From assembly GCA_002013415.1 (NCBI GenBank), contig MAEX01000004.1, positions 269,955-333,954 of the forward strand: a stretch of DNA of 64,000 nucleotides. Reading direction: 5' to 3'. The translations under genes and the position numbers were made by a program. The notes beneath the pieces are model-generated. The model was given only the letters and a program-made list of their open reading frames with translations. It made no database searches and had not been told where the DNA came from. This DNA comes from Mycobacterium sp. D16Q14 (lineage in GTDB: Bacteria > Actinomycetota > Actinomycetes > Mycobacteriales > Mycobacteriaceae). Shown here piece by piece: positions 48,214 through 57,644 of the stretch; positions within the stretch are counted from its first letter, which is position 1, and each line of letters starts with the position of its first letter.

Positions 48214-48888
48214 CTAGCGCGCGCGGCGAGCCAGACGCTCCGAGTCGGAGATCAGGACGCTTTTGCCCTCCAGCCGGATCCAGCCGCGGTGCGCGAAATC
48301 GGCCAGCGCCTTGTTCACGGTCTCGCGGGACGCGCCCACCAGCTGAGCGATCTCTTCCTGCGTCAGGTCGTGCGTCACGCGTAGTGAGCCGCCTTCCTGG
48401 GTGCCGAACCGCTGGGCCAGCTGCAATAGCTGCTTGGCGACGCGACCGGGTACGTCGGTGAAGATCAAATCGGCGAGATTGTTGTTGGTGCGGCGCAGGC
48501 GGCGGGCCAACACGCGCAGTAGCTGCTCGGCGATCTCCGGGCGGTCGCCGATCCAGGCGCGCAGCGCGTCCCGGTCCATCGACACCGCGCGCACCTCGGT
48601 GATGGTGGTGGCGCTGGATGTCCGGGGCCCGGGGTCGAAGATCGACAGTTCACCGAACATGTCCGACGGGCCCATGATCGTCAGCAGGTTCTCACGGCCG
48701 TCGGGTGACCGGCGTCCGATCTTCACCTTGCCGGTCATGATGATGTACAGACGGTCGCCAGGCTCGCCCTCGGCGAACACCGTGTGCCCGCGCGGAAAGT
48801 CAACCGGCTGCAGCTGCTTCGTCAGCGCCGAGATGGCACTCGGTTCGACACCCTGGAAGATTCCGGCCCTGGCCAGGATCTCGTCCAC
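48214..48888 (-). CDS. crp: cAMP receptor protein Crp (Rv3676-like)
   Basis: A 224-residue CRP/FNR-family regulator. The cyclic-nucleotide domain has [28 protein letters not shown] and [22 protein letters not shown], the cAMP-binding phosphate cassette with Arg and Ser/Thr. The C-terminal helix-turn-helix is [30 protein letters not shown]. It is the global cAMP-responsive regulator controlling whiB and respiratory genes in mycobacteria. It is separated by 91 bp from the Rv3675-like gene on the same strand. Confidence 0.95.
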   Translation of the reverse strand: MDEILARAGIFQGVEPSAISALTKQLQPVDFPRGHTVFAEGEPGDRLYIIMTGKVKIGRRSPDGRENLLTIMGPSDMFGELSIFDPGPRTSSATTITEVRAVSMDRDALRAWIGDRPEIAEQLLRVLARRLRRTNNNLADLIFTDVPGRVAKQLLQLAQRFGTQEGGSLRVTHDLTQEEIAQLVGASRETVNKALADFAHRGWIRLEGKSVLISDSERLARRAR

Positions 48889-48979
48889 GTTTGCCCCTTA
48901 CCCAAATTCGTTGGTCATGCTTGCGCTGGCCTGCTCGACATGAGTCTAGAGGCCAAGTCGCTAAAGAACGTGATCAAAG

Positions 48980-49357
48980 CTACACCGCTGCCCCACCGGC
49001 ACGCAGTGAATCCACCACCGAATGCCGTGAGCGCATGGAGGGCACACCCTCGTCACGCAGGCGATTCATGGACAAAGCGTTGACTCGTGGCTGGTTATAG
49101 CCGTTTGTGGTGGCCTCGTACACCGCCTCCAACGACGGCTCGATGCGTTGCAACTGACGCTGGTGCAAACCCTCGATGGCCGACGGCATGCCGTCACGGG
49201 CGAGCCTTTTCATATCCGATGGACTTGCTTGGTCCAGGAAATCGGCGACCTCACTTGGCTGCAAGGTATGCCGCATCAACCCGGCTTCCAGCCTTCCCAG
49301 CCCAAGGCTGGCAAGCATGAGAAGTCCGGGTACCAACAAACCGAATAGGCCCGACAC
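48980..49357 (-). CDS. Small single-pass membrane protein (Rv3675-like)
   Basis: A 125-residue protein from GTG 49357, chosen because it opens directly into the membrane segment VSGLFGLLVPGLLMLASLGLG. The longer frame adds a leader unlike the family. The cytoplasmic part has RLEAGLMRHTLQPSEVADFL and is polar and basic (MKRLARDG, MNRLRDEGVPSMRSR). Gene order nth, this protein, crp matches M. tuberculosis Rv3674c, Rv3675, Rv3676. Function unknown. Confidence 0.68.
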   Translation of the reverse strand: MSGLFGLLVPGLLMLASLGLGRLEAGLMRHTLQPSEVADFLDQASPSDMKRLARDGMPSAIEGLHQRQLQRIEPSLEAVYEATTNGYNQPRVNALSMNRLRDEGVPSMRSRHSVVDSLRAGGAAV

Positions 49358-49484
49358 GGGTTGAAGTAAACACGCCCAAGATCTCGACGAGGTCACGAAA
49401 AACAACCGGTTTGTCCTGCGCAAGGGTGCAATCGGTGGACATGCTCGCCCCTGCGGTGTCGCAAGCTCCCGCTACCCTGGGCTT

Positions 49485-50282
49485 GTGTCTGTGACCGGAT
49501 CGGCCTCTAAGCCCAGAGCGAAATCGACGGCGAAGACGTCGGCCCCGATCCGAGCCGGGAAGACCGAGACGCACGCGGGACTGGTCCGTCGCGCGCGACG
49601 GATGAATCGAACTCTGGCGCAAGCATTTCCACATGTTTACTGCGAACTCGATTTCACCACACCGCTGGAATTGACGGTCGCCACCATCTTGTCGGCGCAA
49701 TGCACCGACGTTCGGGTCAACATGGTGACCCCCGCGTTGTTCGCCAAGTACCGCACCGCGGAGGACTACGCCGGGGCCAACCGGACCGAACTCGAAGAAA
49801 TGATCCGCACGACCGGCTTCTACCGGAACAAGGCGAACTCGATCATCGGGCTGGGAACGCAGCTGGTGGAGCGATACGGCGGCGAGGTGCCGCCGCGCCT
49901 GAAGGACTTGGTTACCCTGCCCGGGATTGGCCGTAAGACGGCAAATGTTGTTCTGGGCAACGCCTTTGACATCCCGGGCATCACCGTCGACACGCATTTT
50001 GGACGACTGGTGCGGCGTTGGGGGTGGACCGAGGAAGAAGACCCGGTCAAGGTCGAGCACATTGTCGGCGAGCTCATCGAGCGCAAGGAATGGACCCTGC
50101 TCAGTCACCGGGTGATCTTCCACGGTCGGCGCGTATGCCATGCCCGCAAGCCGGCCTGCGGGGTGTGCACCCTGGCCAAGGATTGTCCGTCTTACGGGCT
50201 GGGCCCGACAGATCCGGAGTTGGCGGCCGCGCTGGTGAAGGGTCCGGAAACCGAGCACTTGCTGGCCCTGGCCGGGTTGTGA
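49485..50282 (+). CDS. nth: Endonuclease III, DNA glycosylase/AP lyase Nth
   Basis: A 265-residue base-excision repair enzyme acting on oxidised pyrimidines. [20 protein letters not shown] is the helix-hairpin-helix with catalytic Lys151, and VDTHFGR carries Asp169. The [4Fe-4S] cluster is bound by C218, C225, C228 and C234 (C-X6-C-X2-C-X5-C). [18 protein letters not shown] is the family helix. The N-terminal about 30 residues are a basic Ala/Lys/Thr-rich extension. It is followed one base later by the thioredoxin-like gene. Confidence 0.96.
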   Translation: MSVTGSASKPRAKSTAKTSAPIRAGKTETHAGLVRRARRMNRTLAQAFPHVYCELDFTTPLELTVATILSAQCTDVRVNMVTPALFAKYRTAEDYAGANRTELEEMIRTTGFYRNKANSIIGLGTQLVERYGGEVPPRLKDLVTLPGIGRKTANVVLGNAFDIPGITVDTHFGRLVRRWGWTEEEDPVKVEHIVGELIERKEWTLLSHRVIFHGRRVCHARKPACGVCTLAKDCPSYGLGPTDPELAAALVKGPETEHLLALAGL

Positions 50283-50283
50283 C

Positions 50284-50937
50284 GTGGCTCGGCTCAGCAC
50301 CGGGGCACGGTGGACGATCGTCGGGGTGGTGTTGGTCGCCGCGCTGATCACCGTCATGTTGTCGCAACAACACGATGCGCGGCAGCGGGGGGCTCGGGGC
50401 CAGGAACCTGTCGCCGCTCGGGAACGCCGAGACGCCGACACTCCCGAGGCCCTGGCGGAACTGCGCCGCCAGGCCCAACTGCCGTCCTGTCCGGCTGCTG
50501 GCAGCGCCCCGGGCATGCCGGAACTGGCCGGGATAACGCTGGAATGCAGTGGGGTCGGGGTGCCGGTCGGTGCTGCGCTCGCCGGGCGTCCGGTGGTGCT
50601 GAACCTGTGGGCTTACTGGTGTGGTCCGTGTGCCGATGAGCTGCCGGCGATGGCCGAGATGCAGCGCCGCGCGGGCGACAAGCTGACCGTTGTGACGGTG
50701 CACCAAGACGAGAATGAGGCCGCCGGGCTGGCCAAGCTCGCCGAGCTTCACGTCCGGCTGCCGATGATCCAGGATGGAGCCCGCCGAATCGCGGCCGCGC
50801 TGAAGTCACCGAATGTCATGCCCACAACAATTTTGATCCGTGCGGACGGTAGCGTTGCCCGAGTGCTACCGCGTTCGTTCACTTCGGCGGATGAGATCGG
50901 TGCCGAGGTGGAGCAAGCGTTGGGAGTGAGGTTCTAG
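50284..50937 (+). CDS. Membrane-anchored TlpA-like thioredoxin-fold protein (Rv3673c-like)
   Basis: A 217-residue protein. The N-terminal anchor (WTIVGVVLVAALITVML) places the domain outside the membrane. PVVLNLWAYWCGPCADELPAM contains the redox pair C113/C116 in a WCGPC motif, and MPTTILIRADG has the cis-Pro. Two extra cysteines (C69 and C88) precede the fold and may form a structural disulfide. It is probably a thiol-disulfide oxidoreductase for secreted proteins or cytochrome maturation. It sits between nth and the NUDIX gene. Confidence 0.87.
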   Translation: MARLSTGARWTIVGVVLVAALITVMLSQQHDARQRGARGQEPVAARERRDADTPEALAELRRQAQLPSCPAAGSAPGMPELAGITLECSGVGVPVGAALAGRPVVLNLWAYWCGPCADELPAMAEMQRRAGDKLTVVTVHQDENEAAGLAKLAELHVRLPMIQDGARRIAAALKSPNVMPTTILIRADGSVARVLPRSFTSADEIGAEVEQALGVRF

Positions 50938-50940
50938 GTC

Positions 50941-51705
50941 GTGACTGCCGATGAGCCGCTTGCGCGAAGAGGATTGGCGACGGCGCCGTTGACGCCCGGC
51001 GCCGCTCCTGACTGGATGCGACCGCTGGTGGACAACGCCGCGGGTGTCAAAGATATCTACGGCCGAGGCGTGCACCCCGCGATCAAGGCGGTGCTACGGG
51101 CGCGCAAGCTGCCTTCCTCCGGGCGTCCGGCGGCGGTTTTGGTGCTGGTATCCGCCGACGGAACGGTCACCGATCCCACCGAGGCAGATCTGTTGCTGAC
51201 GGTGCGGGCATCGACCTTGCGTCAGCACAGCGGCCAGGTGTCGTTTCCCGGCGGCGCCACCGATCCCGGTGACGGGGGACCGGTGGGAACCGCGTTGCGT
51301 GAGGCGCACGAGGAGACGGGGCTGGATCCCGTCCGGGTGCAACCGCTGACGGTGATGGAGCCGCTCTTCATTCCTCCGTCCGGTTTTCACGTCTCGCCGG
51401 TGCTTGCGTATTCATCCGATCCGGGTCCGGTCCTCGCCGTCGATCCGGGCGAGACCGCCGAGGTTTCGCGCGTGAAGATCGGTGACCTCGTCAATCCGGA
51501 AAATCGGATCATGGTGACCAAGAAGACTTTTGGTATTCGATACAGCGGCCCGGCCTTCTTGCTTCCGGGGATGCTGGTGTGGGGTTTTACCGGGCAGATC
51601 ATCGCGGCGATGCTGGAAGTGTCCGGCTGGGCGCAGCCGTGGGACACTCGTAACCTTCGTGATCTTGATGAGTTACTGGCCGAGCACCTGGGAGGGTCGG
51701 TATGA
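50941..51705 (+). CDS. NUDIX hydrolase, CoA pyrophosphatase-like (Rv3672c-like)
   Basis: A 254-residue NUDIX protein. The Nudix box is GGATDPGDGGPVGTALREAHEETGLD (GX5EX7REUXEEXGU with a slightly longer first loop). The preceding LRQHSGQVSFPGG is the UPF0035/NudL CoA-pyrophosphatase signature (LxxHxGQVsFPGG). It probably splits CoA or acyl-CoA to 3',5'-ADP and phosphopantetheine. GTG 50941 follows the thioredoxin-like stop by 3 bp, and the stop overlaps marP by 4 bp. Confidence 0.87.
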   Translation: MTADEPLARRGLATAPLTPGAAPDWMRPLVDNAAGVKDIYGRGVHPAIKAVLRARKLPSSGRPAAVLVLVSADGTVTDPTEADLLLTVRASTLRQHSGQVSFPGGATDPGDGGPVGTALREAHEETGLDPVRVQPLTVMEPLFIPPSGFHVSPVLAYSSDPGPVLAVDPGETAEVSRVKIGDLVNPENRIMVTKKTFGIRYSGPAFLLPGMLVWGFTGQIIAAMLEVSGWAQPWDTRNLRDLDELLAEHLGGSV

Positions 51706-52967
51706 ACCTGAATCCGTCGCAGTGGCTTGATATCGGCGTCATCGCTGTCGCGTTCATCGCGGCGGTGTCCGGATGGCGTTCCGGCGCATTGGGTTCCCTG
51801 ATGTCCTTCGTCGGAGTGATTCTGGGCGCGGTGGCGGGCGTCATGCTGGCTCCGCATGTGGTGGGCAACCTGGATGGAGCACGTACTCGGCTGTTCGCCT
51901 CACTCCTGCTCATCCTCGTGCTGGTGGTCATCGGTGAGGTCGCCGGCGTGGTGCTGGGCCGGGCCATGCGCGGCGCCATCAAGAATCGGGCGCTCCGTGC
52001 CGGTGATTCGGCGGTGGGGGTGGTGCTGCAGGTAGCCGCCGTGCTGGTGGCCGCATGGCTGCTGTCCATCCCGATGCAAAGCTCGAATCAGCCGAATATC
52101 GCTGCGGCAGCACGTGAATCGAAGGTACTCAGCCAGGTCGACAAGTACGCCCCGGACCAACTCCGTAAGGTGCCCAACGATCTATCGAAGCTGTTGGACA
52201 CCTCAGGGGTCACCGGTGTGTTGCAGCCGTTCGGCAAGACCCCCATCGCGGCCGTCGATGCGCCGGATTCATCGCTGGTCGATGGTCCGGTGGTGCGTGG
52301 AGCCGAGCCGAGCGTCGTCAAGATCAAGGGTATTGCCCGCAGCTGCCAAAAATCGCTTGAGGGAACCGGATTCGTCATCGCCCCGCACCGGGTGATGTCG
52401 AATGCCCACGTGGTGGCCGGCACGAACAGTGTCACCGTGGAGTCGGCGGGGCAGACCTTCGACGCCAGCGTGGTGGCCTACGACCCCAGCGCGGACATCT
52501 CGATCCTCGCTGTTCCGGATATGCCCGCAGCGCCGCTGGTCTTCGCGTCCAAGCCCGCCCAGACCGGGGATGATGCCATCGTGCTGGGCTACCCGGGCGG
52601 TGGGAACTACAAGCCGACCCCGGCGCGGGTCCGCGAGATCATCGAACTGAATGGCCCAGACATCTACCGGTCCACCACGGTCACCCGCGAGGTGTACACC
52701 GTCCGGGGCTCGGTGCTCCAAGGCAATTCGGGCGGTCCGCTGATCGACACGGAAGGTCGGGTGCTCGGCGTGGTCTTCGGGGCGGCCATCGACGATGACG
52801 ACACCGGATTCGCGCTCACCGCCAAACAGGTCAAGGATCAGCTGGCCAAGGCCGATCTTGTCGAGCCCGTCGGCACCGGCAGTTGCATCTCCTCGCCGGA
52901 GGCCAACAAGTCGCCGGAGCAGCCCGTCAATGGGCCGCAGTCACCGGCGCCCAACAAAACCCCGTAG
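51702..52967 (+). CDS. marP: Membrane serine protease MarP (acid resistance)
   Basis: A 421-residue protein. Four N-terminal helices form a CvpA/colicin V-production-like region (about 10-125). The chymotrypsin-like periplasmic domain carries H236 (SNAHVVAG), D265 (PSADISIL) and S343 (GNSGGPL). C215 and C395 match the regulatory disulfide of M. tuberculosis MarP, where it keeps intrabacterial pH and cleaves RipA under acid stress. The residue numbers nearly coincide with that enzyme. The 3' end overlaps the convergent ephE by 27 bp. Confidence 0.95.
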   Translation: MNLNPSQWLDIGVIAVAFIAAVSGWRSGALGSLMSFVGVILGAVAGVMLAPHVVGNLDGARTRLFASLLLILVLVVIGEVAGVVLGRAMRGAIKNRALRAGDSAVGVVLQVAAVLVAAWLLSIPMQSSNQPNIAAAARESKVLSQVDKYAPDQLRKVPNDLSKLLDTSGVTGVLQPFGKTPIAAVDAPDSSLVDGPVVRGAEPSVVKIKGIARSCQKSLEGTGFVIAPHRVMSNAHVVAGTNSVTVESAGQTFDASVVAYDPSADISILAVPDMPAAPLVFASKPAQTGDDAIVLGYPGGGNYKPTPARVREIIELNGPDIYRSTTVTREVYTVRGSVLQGNSGGPLIDTEGRVLGVVFGAAIDDDDTGFALTAKQVKDQLAKADLVEPVGTGSCISSPEANKSPEQPVNGPQSPAPNKTP

Positions 52968-53903
52968 GTGTTCGTTGACGGTGGCGGGATCTTCCTCGTG
53001 GCCGTAGTGACCCACCCCGCGCAGTGCGGCGAACTGTCCGTGAGGTGCGAATCGCAGTGACCGGTGCACGGGGTCGGCGAGCACGTACGGATCGGTATCG
53101 CCGCGCATGTGGAGCACGGGGACAGACAGTTCGCGGTTCATTGAGCGCATGAAACGCCAACCTTCGCTGCGTAATTGGCTGCGTACCGCCCACCGCTGAT
53201 ACTCCAGCGTGCAATGGGCCACCCCGGGGATGGCGATCGCGGTCCGCAGCTGCTTCATGGTCTCGGCGAAATCCTCAGTGGTGGTCCACTGTGCGCCGGC
53301 CCGCGAGCGCACCAGACGTTCCAGCTCGGCACCCTGATGACGTGTCAGGGTGCGCTCGGGAAGGATCGGCACCTGGTAGCGCATCAGTGAAGGCAGTAGC
53401 GCCCCACCCTGCCCGGTTCTGCGGAATGTGGCGGTGCGCAGCGCGATCGGGTGCGGTGAGCTCACCACTGCGATGGCATCGACAAGGCGCGGATGCAGGT
53501 TGGCGGTGGCCCAGCAGACCAGCCCGCCCTCGGCATGCCCGACGAGCGTGGCCGATGTGTGGCCCAGGGCGCGAATCAATCCGGCGGTGTCGCCGGCCAG
53601 TGTCCATCCGTCGTATCCGCGCGGTGGTTTATCGCTGCCCCCGTAGCCACGCAGATCGACGGCCACCACGCGGGCATCCGTCAGCGCGCGCAGCTGATGA
53701 CGCCACGACCACCAGAAGGAACCGAATCCGTGCAGCAGCAGTACGAGCGGTCTGCTGGTGACGGCTACTGTCGGTGTGCTGGGGGCCTCGGCCTCCACCA
53801 CGTGAAATCGAATTCCGTTGGCATGCACGTCGAAATGACGCCATGGGCCGACGATGCGGACCACGGACGGGTCGGGGTGGCGGGCCGTCTGGTCAAAGAG
53901 CAT
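52941..53903 (-). CDS. ephE: Alpha/beta-hydrolase EphE-like, nucleophile position substituted
   Basis: A 320-residue alpha/beta-hydrolase fold protein in the position of M. tuberculosis ephE (Rv3670). LVLLLHGFGSFWWSW is the oxyanion region, VVAVDLRGYGGSDKP follows, and PVLHMRGDTDPYV and GVGHYGHEED carry the late Asp and His. At the nucleophile elbow the sequence is VGHAEGGLVC: the Sm-x-Nu-x-Sm position is Ala124 where epoxide hydrolases have Asp and esterases Ser. The annotated epoxide hydrolase activity is therefore doubtful. Confidence 0.82.
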   Translation of the reverse strand: MLFDQTARHPDPSVVRIVGPWRHFDVHANGIRFHVVEAEAPSTPTVAVTSRPLVLLLHGFGSFWWSWRHQLRALTDARVVAVDLRGYGGSDKPPRGYDGWTLAGDTAGLIRALGHTSATLVGHAEGGLVCWATANLHPRLVDAIAVVSSPHPIALRTATFRRTGQGGALLPSLMRYQVPILPERTLTRHQGAELERLVRSRAGAQWTTTEDFAETMKQLRTAIAIPGVAHCTLEYQRWAVRSQLRSEGWRFMRSMNRELSVPVLHMRGDTDPYVLADPVHRSLRFAPHGQFAALRGVGHYGHEEDPATVNEHLRGFVGRR

Positions 53904-53935
53904 GGGTGTGTCGGTATCGAGCCGACGTGAATCAG

Positions 53936-54460
53936 TTACCAGCCCGACGGGTCTGTGGGCTTGGCCGACTTGGTCAGTGCTGGGGTCTCATCGTCTCGCG
54001 AGGTGAACACGGTCCGTGTCTCCTTGACGGAGGCGATGGTGTCGCGTGGTCCTCGGATTCGTCTGACCTGGAGGAAACCGATCAGCACCGCGAGGACGGC
54101 GACGAACACCATGGCGGCGAAGATGATCAGGTAGGCGGCCCAGGCCGGCAGCCAGATCTTGAGGATCTCTGCAGCGAAAAAGAAGAAGAAGAACGTCGAG
54201 TAGAACAGCACGACGAGGGCCGCGATGAAGAAGATGCTGCCCGCAACACCCTTCTTGACGTCCCGGACGACCTCGGCGCGGGCCAGCTCCACCTCGGCGC
54301 GCACCAGGGCGGAAACCTGGGTGGTGGCATCACGGACGAGATTGCCGATGGTGGGTTCGCCGGTGCCGGTCGCGTTCGGATCGGACAGCGGAATGGCGGC
54401 GACGGTGATCGGAACACCATTGCTGTCCGTGCGGTAGTTGCGGCTTCCAGGGCTGCTCAC
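53936..54460 (-). CDS. Actinobacterial holin-X/DUF1469 family membrane protein (Rv3669-like)
   Basis: A 174-residue protein. LVRDATTQVSALVRAEVELARAEVVRDVKKGVAG is the amphipathic family helix. Two membrane helices follow (FFIAALVVLFYSTFFFFFF and a second near AYLIIFAAMVFVAVLAVLIG). The C-terminal tail is polar. The name phage holin family reflects fold similarity only; there is no phage context. It lies upstream of ephE on the same strand and divergent from the secreted protease across 198 bp. Confidence 0.83.
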   Translation of the reverse strand: MSSPGSRNYRTDSNGVPITVAAIPLSDPNATGTGEPTIGNLVRDATTQVSALVRAEVELARAEVVRDVKKGVAGSIFFIAALVVLFYSTFFFFFFAAEILKIWLPAWAAYLIIFAAMVFVAVLAVLIGFLQVRRIRGPRDTIASVKETRTVFTSRDDETPALTKSAKPTDPSGW

Positions 54461-54613
54461 TGTGCTCCCTCCGTGTCCCCTTGCGGGTCCGGTGTGATGT
54501 CGTGCGGCCTATGTTGCCACGTCGATGGCGCCGGGGTTGCGGCGCGTCTTACCGGGGAGCGTCGTTACCCAATCGATAGCACTGTGACAGAAGTGACCAG
54601 TGTGAATATTGTT

Positions 54614-54619
54614 TAGAAT
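54614..54619 (+). promoter_or_regulatory. Candidate -10 element of the secreted protease gene
   Basis: TAGAAT, 39 bp before the ATG at 54659, fits TAnnnT and sits in an AT-rich patch (GAATATTGTTTAGAATG) of the divergent intergenic region. The -35 region (near GTGACC) is weak. Confidence 0.4.
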
Positions 54620-54658
54620 GGTGGCAGGCATGGCCGACGGGGGAGAGATGCGGCCGGA

Positions 54659-55426
54659 ATGAGAAAGGCTGCACCAATGAGCCGCATGCGTGAAGAGGCT
54701 AAGGCGCCGATGAGGTCACCTGGGCGGCGTATGCGATACGGGTTGTCGGTCCTGATCGCGCTGTTCGGCCTCGTCGCCGGCGTGATTCCGGCTGGCGCGG
54801 CCCCCGCGGCCGGCGCCGATGACAAGGTGCCCATGGGCGGTGGCGCCGGGCTGATCATCAACGGCGACACCCTCTGCACGTTGACGACGATCGGGCACGA
54901 CAACAAGGGCAATCTGGTGGGCTTCACCTCTGCTCACTGCGGCGGTGCGGGTTCGCAGGTGGCCTCGGAGGACTTTCCCAAGAAGGGTGTGCTCGGCAAG
55001 TTCGTCAACGGCAACGAGCAGTACGACTACGCGACCATCCAGTTCGATCCCGAGAAGGTGCAGCCGGTGAACACCTACAAGGGTTTCACCATCACCGGAA
55101 TCGGGCCGGACCCGCAGCCCGGTGACATCGCGTGCAAGCTGGGACGCACCACCGGAAACTCATGCGGCGTGACCTTCGGAGCCGGAGCTGAGCCCGGCAC
55201 ATTCATCAATCAGGTCTGCGGCCAGCCAGGAGACTCGGGTGCGCCGGTCACCGTGAACGGACAGCTGGTGGGAATGATCCATGGCGCTGCGACCAAGCTG
55301 CCGGTGTGCGTTATCAAATACATCCCGCTGCACACGCCGACCACCACATACTCGATCAATACCGTGCTGGCCGATATCAACGCCAAGAACCGCACCGCCG
55401 GAGTGGGTTACACCCCGGTCGGTTGA
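54659..55426 (+). CDS. Secreted S1-family serine protease (Rv3668c-like)
   Basis: A 255-residue chymotrypsin-like protein. ATG 54659 is used; ATG 54677 and 54734 are alternatives. The signal segment is MRYGLSVLIALFGLVAGVI, with cleavage near AGAAPAAG. The triad is His93 (TSAHCGG), Asp123 (QYDYATI) and Ser193 (GQPGDSGAPV). C73/C94, C159/C169 and the VCGQPG Cys suggest disulfides. It is predicted to be exported and active. It parallels M. tuberculosis Rv3668c, whose substrate is not established. It converges with acs. Confidence 0.87.
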   Translation: MRKAAPMSRMREEAKAPMRSPGRRMRYGLSVLIALFGLVAGVIPAGAAPAAGADDKVPMGGGAGLIINGDTLCTLTTIGHDNKGNLVGFTSAHCGGAGSQVASEDFPKKGVLGKFVNGNEQYDYATIQFDPEKVQPVNTYKGFTITGIGPDPQPGDIACKLGRTTGNSCGVTFGAGAEPGTFINQVCGQPGDSGAPVTVNGQLVGMIHGAATKLPVCVIKYIPLHTPTTTYSINTVLADINAKNRTAGVGYTPVG

Positions 55427-55512
55427 GGCACCAAGCCCAAACCACCGTCGGGTGCGAGCTTGACGTATCTAGCGAAATCTCCGCGTGAGACTCGCGCTCG
55501 ATCTGGTGGGGC

Positions 55513-57459
55513 CTACTTACTGGCTCTGATCGCCTCGAAGACGCTCGGGTCGACCAGTGTCGAGGTATCGCCCAACTCGCGTCCCTCGGCCACGTCACGC
55601 AGCAGCCGCCGCATGATCTTGCCGCTGCGGGTCTTGGGCAGCTCGGGTACCACGTGAATCTCGCGCGGCTTGGCAATGGGCGAGATCTCCTTGGACACCT
55701 GGGCCTTCAGGTGCGAGACGAGCTCGTCACCCTCGACCGTGTGGCTGGCCTTCAGAATCACGAACGCCACGATGGCCTGCCCTGTCGTGTCGTCGGAGGC
55801 GCCGACGACGGCGGCCTCGGCGACACCTTCGTGTCCGACAAGTGCGGATTCCACCTCCGCGGTGGAGATCCGGTGACCGGAGATGTTCATGACGTCATCG
55901 ATGCGACCTAATACCCAGATGGCGCCGTCGCTGTCATAGCGGGCACCGTCGCCGGCGAAGTACCAACCCTTGTCGGCGTAGCGGGACCAGTAGGTCTCTT
56001 TGAATCGCTCCGGGTCGCCCCAGATGCCGCGCAGCATCGACGGCCACGGCTTGTCGAGTACCAGATACCCGGTGACTGGTTCATCGCCGCTCGCCGGTTC
56101 CAGCCGATTTCCGTCGTCGTCAACGATTTTCGCGGAGACACCGGGCAACGCACGCATCGCGGAGCCTGGCTTGGTGTCGGTGATGCCGGGCAGCGGTGAG
56201 ATCATGGCCGAGCCGGTTTCGGTCTGCCACCAGGTGTCGACGATGGGGGTGCGGTTACCGCCGATGACTTCCCGGTACCAGCGCCAGGCCTCCGGGTTGA
56301 TCGGCTCACCGACGCTGCCGAGCAGTCGCAGACTGGACAGGTCGTGCGCGAACGGGATCTCGCGGCCCCACTTCATGAAGGTGCGCACCAGGGTTGGGGC
56401 GATGTAATAGATGGTGACGCCGTACTTTTCGATGATCTCGAAATGCCGGTGCTCGTTCGGGGACGTGGGTGTGCCCTCGTACACCACCTGGGTGGCGCCG
56501 TTGGACAGTGGGCCGTAGACGATGTAGGTGTGTCCGGTGACCCAGCCGATATCGGCTGTGCACCAGTACACGTCGGTCTCGGGCTTGAGGTCGAAAATGT
56601 TGAAATGCGTGTACGAGGTCTGCGTCAGGAAGCCGCCCGACGTATGCACGATGCCCTTGGGCTTTCCGGTCGTACCCGAGGTGTACAGCAGGAACAACGG
56701 ATGCTCGGAATCAAAGGACTCGGGGACGTGAGTGGTATCGGCGTGGGAAACCGTCTCGTGCCACCACAGGTCGCGACCCTCGGTCCATTCGACGGGAATC
56801 TCGGTGCGGCGCACCACGAGAACATGTTCGACGGAACTCGGCTCGTCGCCCAGCGCCTCGTCGACGCCGACCTTCAGCGGGGCCGCCGCGCCGCGGCGCC
56901 ATTGGCCGTCGGAGGTGATGACCAGCTTGGCCTGGGCGTCGTCGATGCGTGCCCGCAGCGCTGCGGCGGAGAATCCTGCGAACACCACCGAATGCATGAG
57001 GCCCAGCCGCGCACACGCCAGCATCGCCACGATCGCCTCGGGCAGCATCGGCATGTAGATGGCCACCCGATCACCGGACACCAGGCCGAGCTCGGTCAGA
57101 TAGTTGGCCGCCTGGCTGACCTGAGCCAGCAGCTCGGCGTAGGTGATGGTCCGGGTATCACCGGGCTCGCCCTCCCAGTGGATGGCGACACGCTCGCCGT
57201 TGCCGGCCTCCACGTGCCGGTCGACGCAGTTGTACGCGACATTGAGCTTGCCGCCGACGAACCACTTCGCGAACGGAGCCCCGGACCAGTCGAGTACCTC
57301 ACCGAAGGGCTCGCTCCAATGCAGGCGATTGGCCTGCTGCGCCCAGAACCCGAGTCGGTCTTCCTCGGCCGCCTGGTAGAGGTCCGCGGTCGCGTTCGCT
57401 GTCGCCACGAACTCCGGTGACGGCGGGTAGCGATCCGGTTCGGTGCTGATTTCGGTCAT
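55513..57459 (-). CDS. acs: Acetyl-CoA synthetase Acs
   Basis: A 648-residue AMP-forming synthetase converting acetate, ATP and CoA to acetyl-CoA. ATG 57459 gives the N-terminus expected from homologues; ATG 57480 adds seven residues. FLLYTSGTTGKPKGIVHTSGG is the P-loop, VDTWWQTETGSAMISPLPG is the acetate/AMP motif with the specificity Trp, and YDSDGAIWVLGRIDDVMNISGHR is the hinge. The C-terminal LPKTRSGKIMRRLLRDVAEG contains the catalytic Lys that mycobacterial cAMP-dependent acetyltransferase (PatA/Pat) modifies. It is divergent from dppA. Confidence 0.97.
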   Translation of the reverse strand: MTEISTEPDRYPPSPEFVATANATADLYQAAEEDRLGFWAQQANRLHWSEPFGEVLDWSGAPFAKWFVGGKLNVAYNCVDRHVEAGNGERVAIHWEGEPGDTRTITYAELLAQVSQAANYLTELGLVSGDRVAIYMPMLPEAIVAMLACARLGLMHSVVFAGFSAAALRARIDDAQAKLVITSDGQWRRGAAAPLKVGVDEALGDEPSSVEHVLVVRRTEIPVEWTEGRDLWWHETVSHADTTHVPESFDSEHPLFLLYTSGTTGKPKGIVHTSGGFLTQTSYTHFNIFDLKPETDVYWCTADIGWVTGHTYIVYGPLSNGATQVVYEGTPTSPNEHRHFEIIEKYGVTIYYIAPTLVRTFMKWGREIPFAHDLSSLRLLGSVGEPINPEAWRWYREVIGGNRTPIVDTWWQTETGSAMISPLPGITDTKPGSAMRALPGVSAKIVDDDGNRLEPASGDEPVTGYLVLDKPWPSMLRGIWGDPERFKETYWSRYADKGWYFAGDGARYDSDGAIWVLGRIDDVMNISGHRISTAEVESALVGHEGVAEAAVVGASDDTTGQAIVAFVILKASHTVEGDELVSHLKAQVSKEISPIAKPREIHVVPELPKTRSGKIMRRLLRDVAEGRELGDTSTLVDPSVFEAIRASK

Positions 57460-57644
57460 CTGATCTGGCCTTTCTGCCATAGACAGGTCCGCATCGAAAG
57501 CCTAGTGGGCGGTCCTGGTTACCGAGAAGTAATTGGGGTCGTCGTGCAGATCAGGGCGCGGCGGTGTGTCGATGAAGAGACATCGGCGTGATACCCGCCT
57601 ATGGTTCGTCCTACCTATTTCAGCTACCGAAGGGAAGGGTGAGG

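Noticed and set aside
48968..48983. Weak CRP-like sequence (CGTGATCAAAGCTACA) upstream of crp, a possible autoregulatory site
   Set aside because: Only 7 of 10 conserved positions match, with the second half-site poor; not strong enough to list.
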